From positions 1 to 64,000 of the forward strand of contig JAOPXK010000024.1 of NCBI GenBank assembly GCA_025965195.1: a stretch of DNA of 64,000 bases. Direction: 5' to 3'. The translations under genes and the position numbers were made by a program. The notes beneath the pieces are model-generated. The model saw nothing but the letters and a program-made list of their open reading frames with translations. It made no database searches and was not told the DNA's origin. This stretch comes from Marmoricola sp. GTDB lineage: Bacteria > Actinomycetota > Actinomycetes > Propionibacteriales > Nocardioidaceae. Positions 27,212 to 35,236 of the stretch are shown here, piece by piece; within the stretch, counting starts at the first letter, position 1; each line of letters starts with the position of its first letter.

Positions 27212-28027
27212 CTGGTCGGCGCCGCGGATGATCGCCAGCACCTTGCGGTCGATCCAGGAGGCGTCCTCGGCAACCCGCATCTCGTAGTTCTCCGAGCCCA
27301 CCCACGCCAGGAAGTACGGGTAGCCCGCGGCCTTCGAGAGCCGGTCGAGCTCGGCCTCGAGCTCGGGAGTGATGGGCACCTTCTCGGCGTCCGTGGAGGC
27401 GGTGAGGTAGAGGTCGTTCAGGTCGAGCAGCCGCGCGAGCTCCGTCACCGGATCGGGGTGGTCGTCGACCCGCAGGTCGACTGCGACGTCGTCGAGACCG
27501 GCGTACCCGGCGCCGTCGCGGACCACCAGCAGTGCGGCTGACTGTCGGCCGCGCTTGTCGCCGCCCGCGGCGTCACCGGCGGTGAGCGCGGCGAGCAACC
27601 GACGGCCGAGGTCTGCCTCGGGCGCGGCCGACCACGCCGCTTTCATCGCGTCGACCACCTCGGGCCCGACGAGGATGTTGCCCTGGATCGCGACGCCGTG
27701 CTCGGCGATGCCGCCGGCCCAGTCGAAGCAGGATTCGCCTGTGTGGGTTGCGGATCCGCCGTCCACGTCAACGAGGCCGACCTGCCGGTGGTCGCGTTTC
27801 TCGTCCTCCTCGATCATCCGCTGGAGCGCGACGCCAGCGGTCGCGCCCTCGTCGAGCAGCGACAGCCCGATGCCCTTGAACGCAACGTTGGCATCGGCCT
27901 GGGTGGCGATGGCGCCGACGTCCGCAACGGCGGCAGGTACGGCGTTGCCGACTGCGAGGAACTTCGAGGCAACGGCCACGCCCCAGGACTCACCATCGTC
28001 CGAGCGGCCCACGATCGAGAAGGTCAT
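27206..28027 (-). CDS. DUF1028 family protein (Ntn-hydrolase-like)
   Basis: 273 residues. The N-terminal FSIVGRSDDGESWGVAVASKFLAVGNAVPAA and the SCFDWAGG and VAIQGNILVG segments are typical of DUF1028, an Ntn-hydrolase-like fold of uncertain activity. The C-terminal 70 residues resemble the extra domain seen in longer members. A leaderless-type -10 box fits ATG 28027. Confidence 0.85.
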   Translation of the reverse strand: MTFSIVGRSDDGESWGVAVASKFLAVGNAVPAAVADVGAIATQADANVAFKGIGLSLLDEGATAGVALQRMIEEDEKRDHRQVGLVDVDGGSATHTGESCFDWAGGIAEHGVAIQGNILVGPEVVDAMKAAWSAAPEADLGRRLLAALTAGDAAGGDKRGRQSAALLVVRDGAGYAGLDDVAVDLRVDDHPDPVTELARLLDLNDLYLTASTDAEKVPITPELEAELDRLSKAAGYPYFLAWVGSENYEMRVAEDASWIDRKVLAIIRGADQG

Positions 28028-28033
28028 GGCCCA

Positions 28034-28039
28034 AACGTA
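28034..28039 (-). promoter_or_regulatory. -10 box of leaderless promoter, DUF1028 gene
   Basis: TACGTT on the minus strand, six bases before ATG 28027. Confidence 0.45.
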
Positions 28040-28065
28040 GTGCCCGGTGCTTGACCCCGGGTCTC

Positions 28066-28090
28066 TTTACAAAGACACTACCTTTGTAAA
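28066..28090 (+). promoter_or_regulatory. perfect palindromic operator upstream of the desaturase fusion
   Basis: TTTACAAAG (28066-28074), seven bases, CTTTGTAAA (28082-28090). A TTGACC -35-like hexamer at 28051-28056 places a weak -10 (GACACT, 28074-28079) inside the palindrome, so a dimeric repressor bound here would block RNA polymerase. AT-rich against the local sequence. No regulator gene is adjacent. Confidence 0.65.
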
Positions 28091-28111
28091 CCACCTAGGA
28101 GTGTCGCCCAG

Positions 28112-30112
28112 ATGACCGCATCGATCGAGCGCCAGCCGGCGAGCACGCCAGCGAATACCCGCGAGCTGCGCCAGCCGGTGCTCGGCCTGCCCGATCCCGG
28201 CGAGCGGGTGCCGGCCCTCGCGAGGCCCACCGTCGCCCTGTACCTCGGAACACTCGCCCTCTTCGCGCTCGAGGCCTACGGCGTACTCCGGGTCGGCTGG
28301 ACTCCCTGGCTCACCGTGCCGATGGGCGCAGCGGTGACGTTCCTGATGTTCAGCGTGCTGCACGAGGCGACGCACCACGCGATCAGCACCAATACCCGGC
28401 TGAACAACCTCTTCGGCCATCTCGCGATCCCGTTCGTGGCGGGGTACACGGTCTTCCCGATGCTCCAGTTCATCCACATCGAGCACCACCGCAACACCAA
28501 CGAGCAGAAGAGCGTCGACCCGGATGCGTGGACCAGCGAGGGCCCGTGGTGGCAGCTGCCGTTCCGCTGGGCGACGATCGACCTCTGGTACCTCGTCTTC
28601 TACCTGAAGCGGATCCGCGAGCGTCCGCTCAAGGAGTCGGTGCCGACCACGCTGATGTTCATCGCCGTGACTGGCCTGTTCAGCTGGGGCGTCGGCACCG
28701 GTCACTTCGCCGAGATCGCGATGCTCTACCTGATCCCGCAACGCCTCGGGATGCTGGTCCTCGCCTGGTGGTTCGACTACCTGCCGCACCACGGACTGAC
28801 GGCCACCCAGCGCGAGGACAAGTACCAGGCCACCCGGGTGCGCGTCGGTGGCGAGACCTTGCTGACGCCCTTGTTCCTCTACCAGAACTACCACCTGGTC
28901 CATCACCTGCATCCGAGCGTGCCGTTCTACCGCTACGTGCAGGCCTGGCGCCGCAACGAGCAGGCCTACCTCGACCGCAACGCCGCGATCTCGACCTGGT
29001 TCGGCCGGTCGCTGACGCCCAACGAGTACCGCACCTGGCGCCGGCTCACCGACCAGCTCTCCACGCCGGACCGGGCGGCCGGGCAACGGCCGGTCTTCCA
29101 TCCACTCCGGGTGGCGTCCGTCGAACCGCTGACGGCGGACAGTGTCGTGGTCACCTTCGAGGTCCCTGCCGACCTGGCGAAGGAGTACCACTACGTCCAG
29201 GGCCAGCACCTCACCCTGCGCGCAGTGGTCGACGGCAACGACGTACGCCGCAGCTACTCGATCTGCGCGCCGGTCTCGGCGAACACCCTGCGCGTCGCAG
29301 TGAAGCGCATCGAGGGCGGCGTCTTCTCCGGCTACGTGAACTCGACCCTGCAACCCGGCGACATCCTCGACGTGATGACGCCGACCGGGCGGTTCCACAC
29401 CGGTCTGGCCGCAGGCGCGCAACGGAGGTACGCCGGAGTGGTGGCCGGTTCGGGTATCACTCCGGTGCTGTCGATCCTCGGCACCACCCTCGAGGTGGAG
29501 CCGGACAGCACCTTCGACCTGGTCTACGGCAACCGCACCGCCGACTCGACGATGTTCCTCGCGGAGCTCGAAAGCCTTGCCAGCCGACACGATGGCCGGC
29601 TTCGGCTGCATCACGTGCGGTCTCGCGAAGGCGACGGGCGAGTGGACGGCGACCTGGTGCGCTCGGTCATCACGACGCCGGAGAAGGTCGACGCCTGGTT
29701 CCTCTGCGGCCCCCAGGAGATGGTCGAAGGCGTCCGTGCTGCGCTCGGTGCCAACGGAGTGGCCAGCGACCGGATGCACACCGAGCTCTTCCACACCGTC
29801 CCCGAGCCGTTGCCCGAGGTGGTCAGCGACCTCATCAGTGAGGTGACCGTCGCGGTCGACGGGATCGAGCGGACCTTCCCGCTCGCCGCAGCGGGCGACA
29901 CGATCCTCGACGCCGCGCTGCAGGCTGGCATCGATGCGCCGTACGCCTGTGCGGGCGGCGCGTGCGGCACCTGCAGGGCCAAGGTGATGCTCGGGCACGC
30001 CGTGATGGACCAGAACCACGCCCTCGACGAGGACGAGCTGGCCCGCGGTTACGTGCTCACCTGCCAGGCGCATCCGACCTCCGAGCAGCTGCGCGTCGAC
30101 TACGACGCCTAG
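28112..30112 (+). CDS. fatty acid desaturase/hydroxylase fused to flavin reductase and 2Fe-2S ferredoxin
   Basis: 666 residues. Residues about 1-320: membrane di-iron desaturase with several hydrophobic helices and three histidine boxes, HEATHH (84-89), HIEHH (122-126) and HLVHHLH (261-267). Residues about 331-570: ferredoxin-NADP reductase-like part with RRSYSICAP (FAD) and GSGITPVLSI (NAD(P)H). Residues about 575-666: plant-type 2Fe-2S domain with Cys 613, 618, 621 and 651. NAD(P)H electrons can thus flow to the di-iron centre in one chain. In mycobacteria DesA3 and Rv3230c do this as two proteins. Lipid substrate unknown; carotenoid or acyl chains are possible. Confidence 0.85.
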   Translation: MTASIERQPASTPANTRELRQPVLGLPDPGERVPALARPTVALYLGTLALFALEAYGVLRVGWTPWLTVPMGAAVTFLMFSVLHEATHHAISTNTRLNNLFGHLAIPFVAGYTVFPMLQFIHIEHHRNTNEQKSVDPDAWTSEGPWWQLPFRWATIDLWYLVFYLKRIRERPLKESVPTTLMFIAVTGLFSWGVGTGHFAEIAMLYLIPQRLGMLVLAWWFDYLPHHGLTATQREDKYQATRVRVGGETLLTPLFLYQNYHLVHHLHPSVPFYRYVQAWRRNEQAYLDRNAAISTWFGRSLTPNEYRTWRRLTDQLSTPDRAAGQRPVFHPLRVASVEPLTADSVVVTFEVPADLAKEYHYVQGQHLTLRAVVDGNDVRRSYSICAPVSANTLRVAVKRIEGGVFSGYVNSTLQPGDILDVMTPTGRFHTGLAAGAQRRYAGVVAGSGITPVLSILGTTLEVEPDSTFDLVYGNRTADSTMFLAELESLASRHDGRLRLHHVRSREGDGRVDGDLVRSVITTPEKVDAWFLCGPQEMVEGVRAALGANGVASDRMHTELFHTVPEPLPEVVSDLISEVTVAVDGIERTFPLAAAGDTILDAALQAGIDAPYACAGGACGTCRAKVMLGHAVMDQNHALDEDELARGYVLTCQAHPTSEQLRVDYDA

Positions 30113-30151
30113 GCCCCGGAATCAATCCGGTTGCACGCCACCCCAATTCCC

Positions 30152-30217
30152 GGATAGTCCGAGACGATTTGGCCCCGATCAGGGCTGAATCCAGGGCCAG
30201 AACGTCTCGGACTATCC
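30152..30217. terminator. 66-nt perfect-arm palindrome between desaturase fusion and pfkA
   Basis: GGATAGTCCGAGACG (30152-30166) is exactly complementary to CGTCTCGGACTATCC (30203-30217). Inside, GGCCC (30171-30175) pairs with GGGCC (30194-30198). No T-run follows. It lies 40 bases after the desaturase stop and ends 54 bases before pfkA. Most simply an actinobacterial terminator; its size and exactness are unusual. Confidence 0.6.
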
Positions 30218-30271
30218 GTCCAGGACGCGGATGGCTAGGGTTTGCTGGATCGATCCAATTCAGGAGGTTCC

Positions 30272-31300
30272 ATGCGCGTCGGAGTGCTCACCGGAGGCGG
30301 TGACTGCCCCGGGCTGAACGCCGTGATCCGGGCGATCGTCCGCAAGGGCGCCAAGCAGTACGGTTACGAGTTCGTCGGTTTCCGCGACGGCTGGAGGGGC
30401 CCGCTCGATGGCGTCACGTCCGAGCTCGACGTCGCCCAGGTGCGCGGCATCCTCCCGCGTGGGGGCACCATCCTCGGCTCCTCGCGGACCAACCCCTTCG
30501 CAGTCGAAGGCGGCGTCGAGCAGATCAAGAGCAACCTCGCCTCCCTCGGCGTCGACGCGCTGATCGCCATCGGTGGCGAGGACACCCTCGGTGTCGCGAC
30601 GAAGTTGCACGACCTCGGGGTGAAGGTCGTCGGGGTTCCGAAGACCATCGACAACGACCTCAGCGCCACCGACTTCACCTTCGGCTTCGACACCGCGGTC
30701 AACATCGCGATGGAGGCGATCGACCGGTTGCACACGACGGCCGAGTCGCACCACCGGGTGCTGGTCGTCGAGGTGATGGGCCGGCACGCCGGCTGGATCG
30801 CGTTGCACGCTGGGCTCGCCGGGGGCGCCAACGTCGTGCTCATCCCCGAGCAGCCGTTCGACATCGGAAAGGTGTGCCAGCTCGTCGAGGACCGGTTCAA
30901 GACCCAGTACGCCCCGATCATCGTGGTCTCCGAGGGCGCGGTGCCGGTCGATGGCGGCGACATGACGCTGACGTCGGGGCAGACGGACGCGTTCGGCCAT
31001 GTCCGCCTGGGCGGCATCGGCGATCGGCTCGCAAGCGAGATCGAGCACCGCACCGGCAAGGAGTCGCGGGCCGTCGTACTCGGTCACGTGCAGCGCGGTG
31101 GCACTCCGACCGCGTTCGACCGCTGGCTCGCGACGCGCTTCGGCCTGCACGCGATCGAGGCGGTCCATGACGGCGACTTCGGCAAGATGATGGCGCTGCG
31201 CGGGGCCAACATCGAGCGGGTGCCGCTGATCGAGGGCACCGGCAAGCTCAAGCTGGTCAAGCCGGAGGAGTACGCCGAGGCCGAGGTCTTCTTCGGCTGA
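30272..31300 (+). CDS. pfkA: 6-phosphofructokinase, probably pyrophosphate-dependent type
   Basis: 342 residues from ATG 30272, preceded by AGGAGG. Motifs VLTGGGDCPGLNAVIRAIV, PKTIDNDL, and GRHAGWIALHAG are standard. The position equal to Gly104 of E. coli PfkA is Asp (GGEDTLG) and Gly124 is Lys (PKTIDND); that pair marks PPi-dependent enzymes of the actinobacterial group III, such as that of Amycolatopsis methanolica. The reaction would then be reversible. The cofactor call is inference. Confidence 0.88.
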   Translation: MRVGVLTGGGDCPGLNAVIRAIVRKGAKQYGYEFVGFRDGWRGPLDGVTSELDVAQVRGILPRGGTILGSSRTNPFAVEGGVEQIKSNLASLGVDALIAIGGEDTLGVATKLHDLGVKVVGVPKTIDNDLSATDFTFGFDTAVNIAMEAIDRLHTTAESHHRVLVVEVMGRHAGWIALHAGLAGGANVVLIPEQPFDIGKVCQLVEDRFKTQYAPIIVVSEGAVPVDGGDMTLTSGQTDAFGHVRLGGIGDRLASEIEHRTGKESRAVVLGHVQRGGTPTAFDRWLATRFGLHAIEAVHDGDFGKMMALRGANIERVPLIEGTGKLKLVKPEEYAEAEVFFG

Positions 31301-31342
31301 GCCGAAGCGGGTCGCCGCCACCGGATCCGCGCGCCGACCGAC

Positions 31343-32275
31343 TCAGGGGATCAGCACGAGCTTTCCGGTGACGTGGCCGTCGATGATCTGACGGTGCGCG
31401 TCGGCTGCCTCGGCGAGCGGATAGGTCCGGTCGATCAGCACACGGAGCCGGCCGGTGCCGGCGAGGTCGATCAGCTCGGCACGCGCCGCGTTGCGGAGCT
31501 CGGTGCCCGGGTCAGCTCCGGGTCCGCCGCCGAGACGCTTCACGCCGTCCTTCGGTAGCGGTCCGTAGTTCGCAATCGTGGCAACCCGGCCCGGGTCGGA
31601 CACCAGGGCGAGGGACGTCTCCATGGCCTCATCGGTGCCGATCAGGTCCAGTGCCGCGTCGATGCCTTGTGGCGCTGCCTCCCGAACCCGGTCGAGCAGG
31701 CCGGCGCCGTACGCCACCGGGATGGCTCCGAACTCGCGCAGCAGGGCGTGCTTGGCCGGGCTCGCCGTCGCGACCACCTGGGCGCCACGGAGGGCGGCCA
31801 GCTGGATTGCCATCAGGCCGACGCCACCGGCACCACCGTGCACCAGCACGGTCTCGCCGTCGCTGACGTTGGTCGCCGTCAGGGCATGTACGGCGGTCGC
31901 GCCGGTCAGCAGCAGCCCACCGGCCGCCGCCCAGTCCAGACCGGCTGGTTTCGGGAGCGCAGTGTCCGCTGCCGTGACGAGATCGCTCGCGTAGGCACCG
32001 CTGGTGCGAAAGACCACGACCTCCTCACCGATCGAGCGCTCCACGCCCGGTCCGACCGCGGTGATCACGCCGGCTGCCTCCATCCCGAGCGGAAGCGGGA
32101 GCCGGGACGGGTCCGTACCCCGCGAGCCGCCGTAGGACTTCACGTCGACCGGGTTGACCCCGGCGGCACGAACGGCGATCCGCACCTGTCCCGGGCCGGG
32201 CTCGGGCAGATCGATCTCGCGCACGGACAGGACCTCTGGTCCACCGAAATCGGCGGCAACGACGATTGTGGTCAT
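31343..32275 (-). CDS. NADP-dependent quinone oxidoreductase-like MDR protein
   Basis: 310 residues, zinc-free medium-chain dehydrogenase. N-terminal GroES-like part (EIDLPEPGPGQVRIAVRAAGVNPVDVKSYGG) and a Rossmann domain with VHGGAGGVGLMAIQLAALRGAQVVATA. No zinc-ligand cysteines. Reduces quinones or enones; exact substrate unknown. Confidence 0.87.
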   Translation of the reverse strand: MTTIVVAADFGGPEVLSVREIDLPEPGPGQVRIAVRAAGVNPVDVKSYGGSRGTDPSRLPLPLGMEAAGVITAVGPGVERSIGEEVVVFRTSGAYASDLVTAADTALPKPAGLDWAAAGGLLLTGATAVHALTATNVSDGETVLVHGGAGGVGLMAIQLAALRGAQVVATASPAKHALLREFGAIPVAYGAGLLDRVREAAPQGIDAALDLIGTDEAMETSLALVSDPGRVATIANYGPLPKDGVKRLGGGPGADPGTELRNAARAELIDLAGTGRLRVLIDRTYPLAEAADAHRQIIDGHVTGKLVLIP

Positions 32276-32323
32276 GTCTGGGGCAACTTCGCAGTCGCGC
32301 TCCTGATTCCCGCCGTCGTCAGC

Positions 32324-32617
32324 TCACGGGGAACTCAGGGCAGCAGTGTCCTCGATCCGGGTCTTCGGAGTGCCGGCGAGTCCCGGTGAGTTGGCCGGAG
32401 TCGACCACACCTGGGTCTGGAGGAACCGAAGGAAACCCTCGGCTGCGGCGACGGTGGCGAACTCCAGGTCGACGATCACATAGTGGTCGTCATCGATCGG
32501 CTGGACGACTCGCTCGGTCAGGACGCCGGCCTGCTGACGGGGTACGGCGAAGCTCCCGAACGCGGCGTTCCAGGTGGCGAAGTCCTTGATGGGGTGCTCG
32601 ATGTGCAAGGTGGGCAT
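32324..32617 (-). CDS. small dimeric alpha/beta-barrel-like protein
   Basis: 97 residues from ATG 32617. [19 protein letters not shown] and [20 protein letters not shown] are reminiscent of small ferredoxin-fold 'cyclase/monooxygenase-like' proteins, but no catalytic motif is certain. The start is preceded by AGAGGACACC, one unit of a tandem repeat. It is divergent from a LuxR-type regulator that may control it. Confidence 0.65.
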   Translation of the reverse strand: MPTLHIEHPIKDFATWNAAFGSFAVPRQQAGVLTERVVQPIDDDHYVIVDLEFATVAAAEGFLRFLQTQVWSTPANSPGLAGTPKTRIEDTAALSSP

Positions 32618-32620
32618 GGC

Positions 32621-32667
32621 GGTGTCCTCTGGTGTCCTCTGGTGTCCTCTGGTGTTCCCGGGTGTCT
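32621..32667 (-). repeat. 10-bp tandem repeat that multiplies a ribosome-binding site
   Basis: Plus-strand unit GGTGTCCTCT three times exactly (32621-32650), then degraded copies. Read on the minus strand each unit is AGAGGACACC, so several AGAGGA sites stand in a row before ATG 32617. Copy-number change could tune translation. Confidence 0.75.
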
Positions 32668-32732
32668 GGTGGGCTCGGTCAACGCTAGGCAACAGTGCGG
32701 CTCAGGCACATCCCAGTGATCTGGGAGCGGCG

Positions 32733-32738
32733 TACGCT
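32733..32738 (+). promoter_or_regulatory. -10 box of leaderless promoter, LuxR-type regulator
   Basis: TACGCT seven bases before GTG 32746; supports that start over an ATG 51 bases further upstream. Confidence 0.5.
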
Positions 32739-32745
32739 CAGATCC

Positions 32746-33795
32746 GTGGCTGGTCAGGTGCGGTCGTCGAGGATCGCCGAGGGCGTCGAGCACCTCACCA
32801 CGGCCGGGCTCGAGGACCGGATGGTGCGGGGCCGGATCCTGGACATGGTTCGCAGTGCCGTGCCGTTCGATGCCTACGCGTTCCTGCGCACGGATCCCGT
32901 GACGGCCGTTGGCTGCTCGCCGCTCGCCGAGGTGCCGGACCTCTCGATGCTCCCGGACCTGATCCGGCTCAAGTACCTCACCAGCGTGAACCGCTGGACC
33001 ACGCTGGCGTCGACAGCCACCCTGCTGGACACCACCGATGGCCAGCCCGAACAGAGCCTGATCTGGCGAGAACGCCTTGCCGGCTTGGGAATTCGGGATG
33101 TCCTCTCGGCGGTGTTTCGCGACCGGTTCGGCTGTTGGGGCTTTCTCGACCTGTGGCGCAGGGACCACGCGTTCACCGGGTCCGAGGTTGCCGCGGTCAC
33201 CGCTGCACTTCCTGCGATCACCCTGCTGCTGCGCCAGGTGCAGGCAGCCGAGCTCAGCGCCGATGACGCACCGCCCGCCCCGAGAGGTCCGGGCGCGCTG
33301 GTGCTCTCGCCGGGCCTCGTCGTGCGAGCCCACACGCCACAGACGCAGGACTGGCTGAGCGCTCTCATCCCGCCGGGTGAGGGCCGCAGCCCGGTCCCGG
33401 CCAGTGCCTACAACGTCGCCGCCCAGCTGCTGGCGAACGAAGCGGGAGTCGACGCCCAGCCACCCCAAGCACGCGTCCACCTCCACGGGGGCGCCTGGCT
33501 GACGTTGCGCGCTGACCGGTTGGCGGGGGAGCAGGCGCCCGAGGACCGGGACATCGTGGTGACCATGGAGGCAACCTCTCCGGTCGAGCGTCGCGAGATC
33601 TACTCCAGGGCACACGCCCTGACGGCACGCGAGGACGAGCTGCTGGCCCAGCTGGCCCAAGGCCACGACACTCGCACGGTGGCGGGGTTGATGGCGATCT
33701 CCGAACTGACGGTGCAGGACCATCTGAAGGCTGTCTTCGCGAAGACAGCGACCTCGAGCCGTCGAGAGCTGCTGGCTCGGTGTGCTGGCCGGTGA
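32746..33795 (+). CDS. LuxR-family transcriptional regulator
   Basis: 349 residues from GTG 32746. The N-terminal two thirds look like a GAF-type sensor region (MVRSAVPFDAYAFLRTDPVT; SAVFRDRFGCWGFLDLWRRDHAFTGSE). The C-terminal LuxR HTH is clear (LTAREDELLAQLAQGHDTRT, then ISELTVQDHLKAVFAKT). Signal unknown. It is divergent from the small protein at 32324, a likely target. Confidence 0.85.
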   Translation: MAGQVRSSRIAEGVEHLTTAGLEDRMVRGRILDMVRSAVPFDAYAFLRTDPVTAVGCSPLAEVPDLSMLPDLIRLKYLTSVNRWTTLASTATLLDTTDGQPEQSLIWRERLAGLGIRDVLSAVFRDRFGCWGFLDLWRRDHAFTGSEVAAVTAALPAITLLLRQVQAAELSADDAPPAPRGPGALVLSPGLVVRAHTPQTQDWLSALIPPGEGRSPVPASAYNVAAQLLANEAGVDAQPPQARVHLHGGAWLTLRADRLAGEQAPEDRDIVVTMEATSPVERREIYSRAHALTAREDELLAQLAQGHDTRTVAGLMAISELTVQDHLKAVFAKTATSSRRELLARCAGR

Positions 33796-33840
33796 GTTCC
33801 ATCTCCCGGCCTCGACCGCGGGACCGGGCGGGTCGAGCCG

Positions 33841-33846
33841 TAGGCT
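33841..33846 (+). promoter_or_regulatory. -10 box of leaderless promoter, class II DAHP synthase
   Basis: TAGGCT six bases before GTG 33853. Confidence 0.5.
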
Positions 33847-33852
33847 GGTCCG

Positions 33853-35205
33853 GTGGCGAACCCGACATCCCGGCCGATTCCAGATCTGGCCTCCCTCCAT
33901 GCCATGGGGGCGGCCCAGCAGCCGACGTACCCCGACCGCTCGGCGGTCGACGCCGCTGTCGCGAAGCTCCGGTCGGTCCCGCCGCTCGTCTTTGCGGGGG
34001 AGTGCGACGAGCTGAAGGCCAAGCTCGCTGCCGTCGCGCAGGGCGAGGCGTTCCTGCTGCAGGGCGGTGACTGCGCCGAGACCTTCGCTGGAGCGACGGC
34101 CGACAACACCCGCAACAAGCTTCGGGTGCTGCTGCAGATGGCTGTCGTGCTGACCTACGCCGCGTCGCTGCCGGTCGTGAAGGTTGGCCGGCTCGCAGGT
34201 CAGTTCGCCAAGCCGAGGTCCTCCGACCTGGAGACCCGTGACGGCGTCACGCTGCCTGCGTACCGCGGCGATGCCGTCAACGGCTACGAGTTCACCCTCG
34301 AGTCGCGCGTGCCCGACCCGCATCGCCTGGTCGAGGTCTACAACAACTCGGCATCGACGCTTAACCTGGTGCGCGCCTTCGTCACTGGTGGGTACGCCGA
34401 CCTGCGGCAGGTGCACACCTGGAACACCGACTTCGTGCTCGGCTCGCCGGCAGGCAAGCGCTACGAGAAGGTCGCCAACGAGATCGACCGGGCGCTGAAC
34501 TTCATGCAGGCAATCGGCGCCGACCCCGACGAGTTCCACCGGGTCGACTTCCACTCCAGCCACGAGGCGCTGGTGCTGGAGTACGAACACGCGCTGACCC
34601 GGATCGACTCACGCACCGGTTCGCCGTACGACGTGTCCGGGCACTTCGTCTGGATCGGTGAACGGACCCGCCAGCTCGACGGTGCCCATGTCGAGCTGCT
34701 CAGCCACATCAAGAACCCGATCGGGGTGAAGCTCGGCCCCACCACGACTGCGGATGACGCGATTGCCCTGTCGAACAAGCTCAATCCCGACAACGAGCCC
34801 GGCCGGCTGACCTTCATCACCCGGATGGGTGCCGGCAAGATCCGGGACGCCCTCCCGCCCCTGGTCGAGAAGGTCACCGCATCCGGGGTCCGGGCCGCGT
34901 GGGTCTGCGACCCGATGCACGGCAACACCTTCGAGGCGTCCTCGGGTTACAAGACCCGGCGGTTCGATGACGTGATCGAGGAGGTGCAGGGCTTCTTCGA
35001 CGTACACCGCTCGCTGGGCACCTGGCCCGGCGGCATCCACGTCGAGCTCACCGGTGACGACGTCACCGAGTGCGTCGGCGGTGGCGAGGAACTGGCCGAG
35101 ATCGACCTCTCCCAGCGCTACGAATCCGTCTGCGACCCGCGCCTCAACCGGGTGCAGTCCCTCGAGCTGGCCTTCCTCGTCGCGGAGATGTTGCGAAAGG
35201 CCTGA
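33853..35205 (+). CDS. aroG: 3-deoxy-7-phosphoheptulonate synthase, class II
   Basis: 450 residues, first enzyme of the shikimate pathway (phosphoenolpyruvate plus erythrose-4-phosphate). Plant/actinobacterial type II features: QGGDCAETF near residue 74, KVGRLAGQFAKPRSS, HFVWIGERTRQLDGAHVEL, WVCDPMHGNTFE and GGIHVELTGDDVTECVGG. The start codon is GTG with a leaderless-type promoter. A second, unrelated DAHP synthase lies at 37736. Confidence 0.94.
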   Translation: MANPTSRPIPDLASLHAMGAAQQPTYPDRSAVDAAVAKLRSVPPLVFAGECDELKAKLAAVAQGEAFLLQGGDCAETFAGATADNTRNKLRVLLQMAVVLTYAASLPVVKVGRLAGQFAKPRSSDLETRDGVTLPAYRGDAVNGYEFTLESRVPDPHRLVEVYNNSASTLNLVRAFVTGGYADLRQVHTWNTDFVLGSPAGKRYEKVANEIDRALNFMQAIGADPDEFHRVDFHSSHEALVLEYEHALTRIDSRTGSPYDVSGHFVWIGERTRQLDGAHVELLSHIKNPIGVKLGPTTTADDAIALSNKLNPDNEPGRLTFITRMGAGKIRDALPPLVEKVTASGVRAAWVCDPMHGNTFEASSGYKTRRFDDVIEEVQGFFDVHRSLGTWPGGIHVELTGDDVTECVGGGEELAEIDLSQRYESVCDPRLNRVQSLELAFLVAEMLRKA

Positions 35206-35224
35206 ACGCGCGAGCACGCGGTCG

Positions 35225-35230
35225 TAGTCT
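35225..35230 (+). promoter_or_regulatory. -10 box of leaderless promoter, cupredoxin-like gene
   Basis: TAGTCT six bases before GTG 35237; favours that start over TTG 35234. Confidence 0.45.
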
Positions 35231-35236
35231 CCATTG

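Noticed and set aside
28067-30073. 668-codon minus-strand frame opposite the desaturase fusion
   Set aside because: Antisense shadow; the plus strand has intact histidine boxes and cysteine motifs.
32518-34590. 690-codon open frame on the minus strand
   Set aside because: It runs antisense to the LuxR regulator and class II DAHP synthase and has no recognisable domain.
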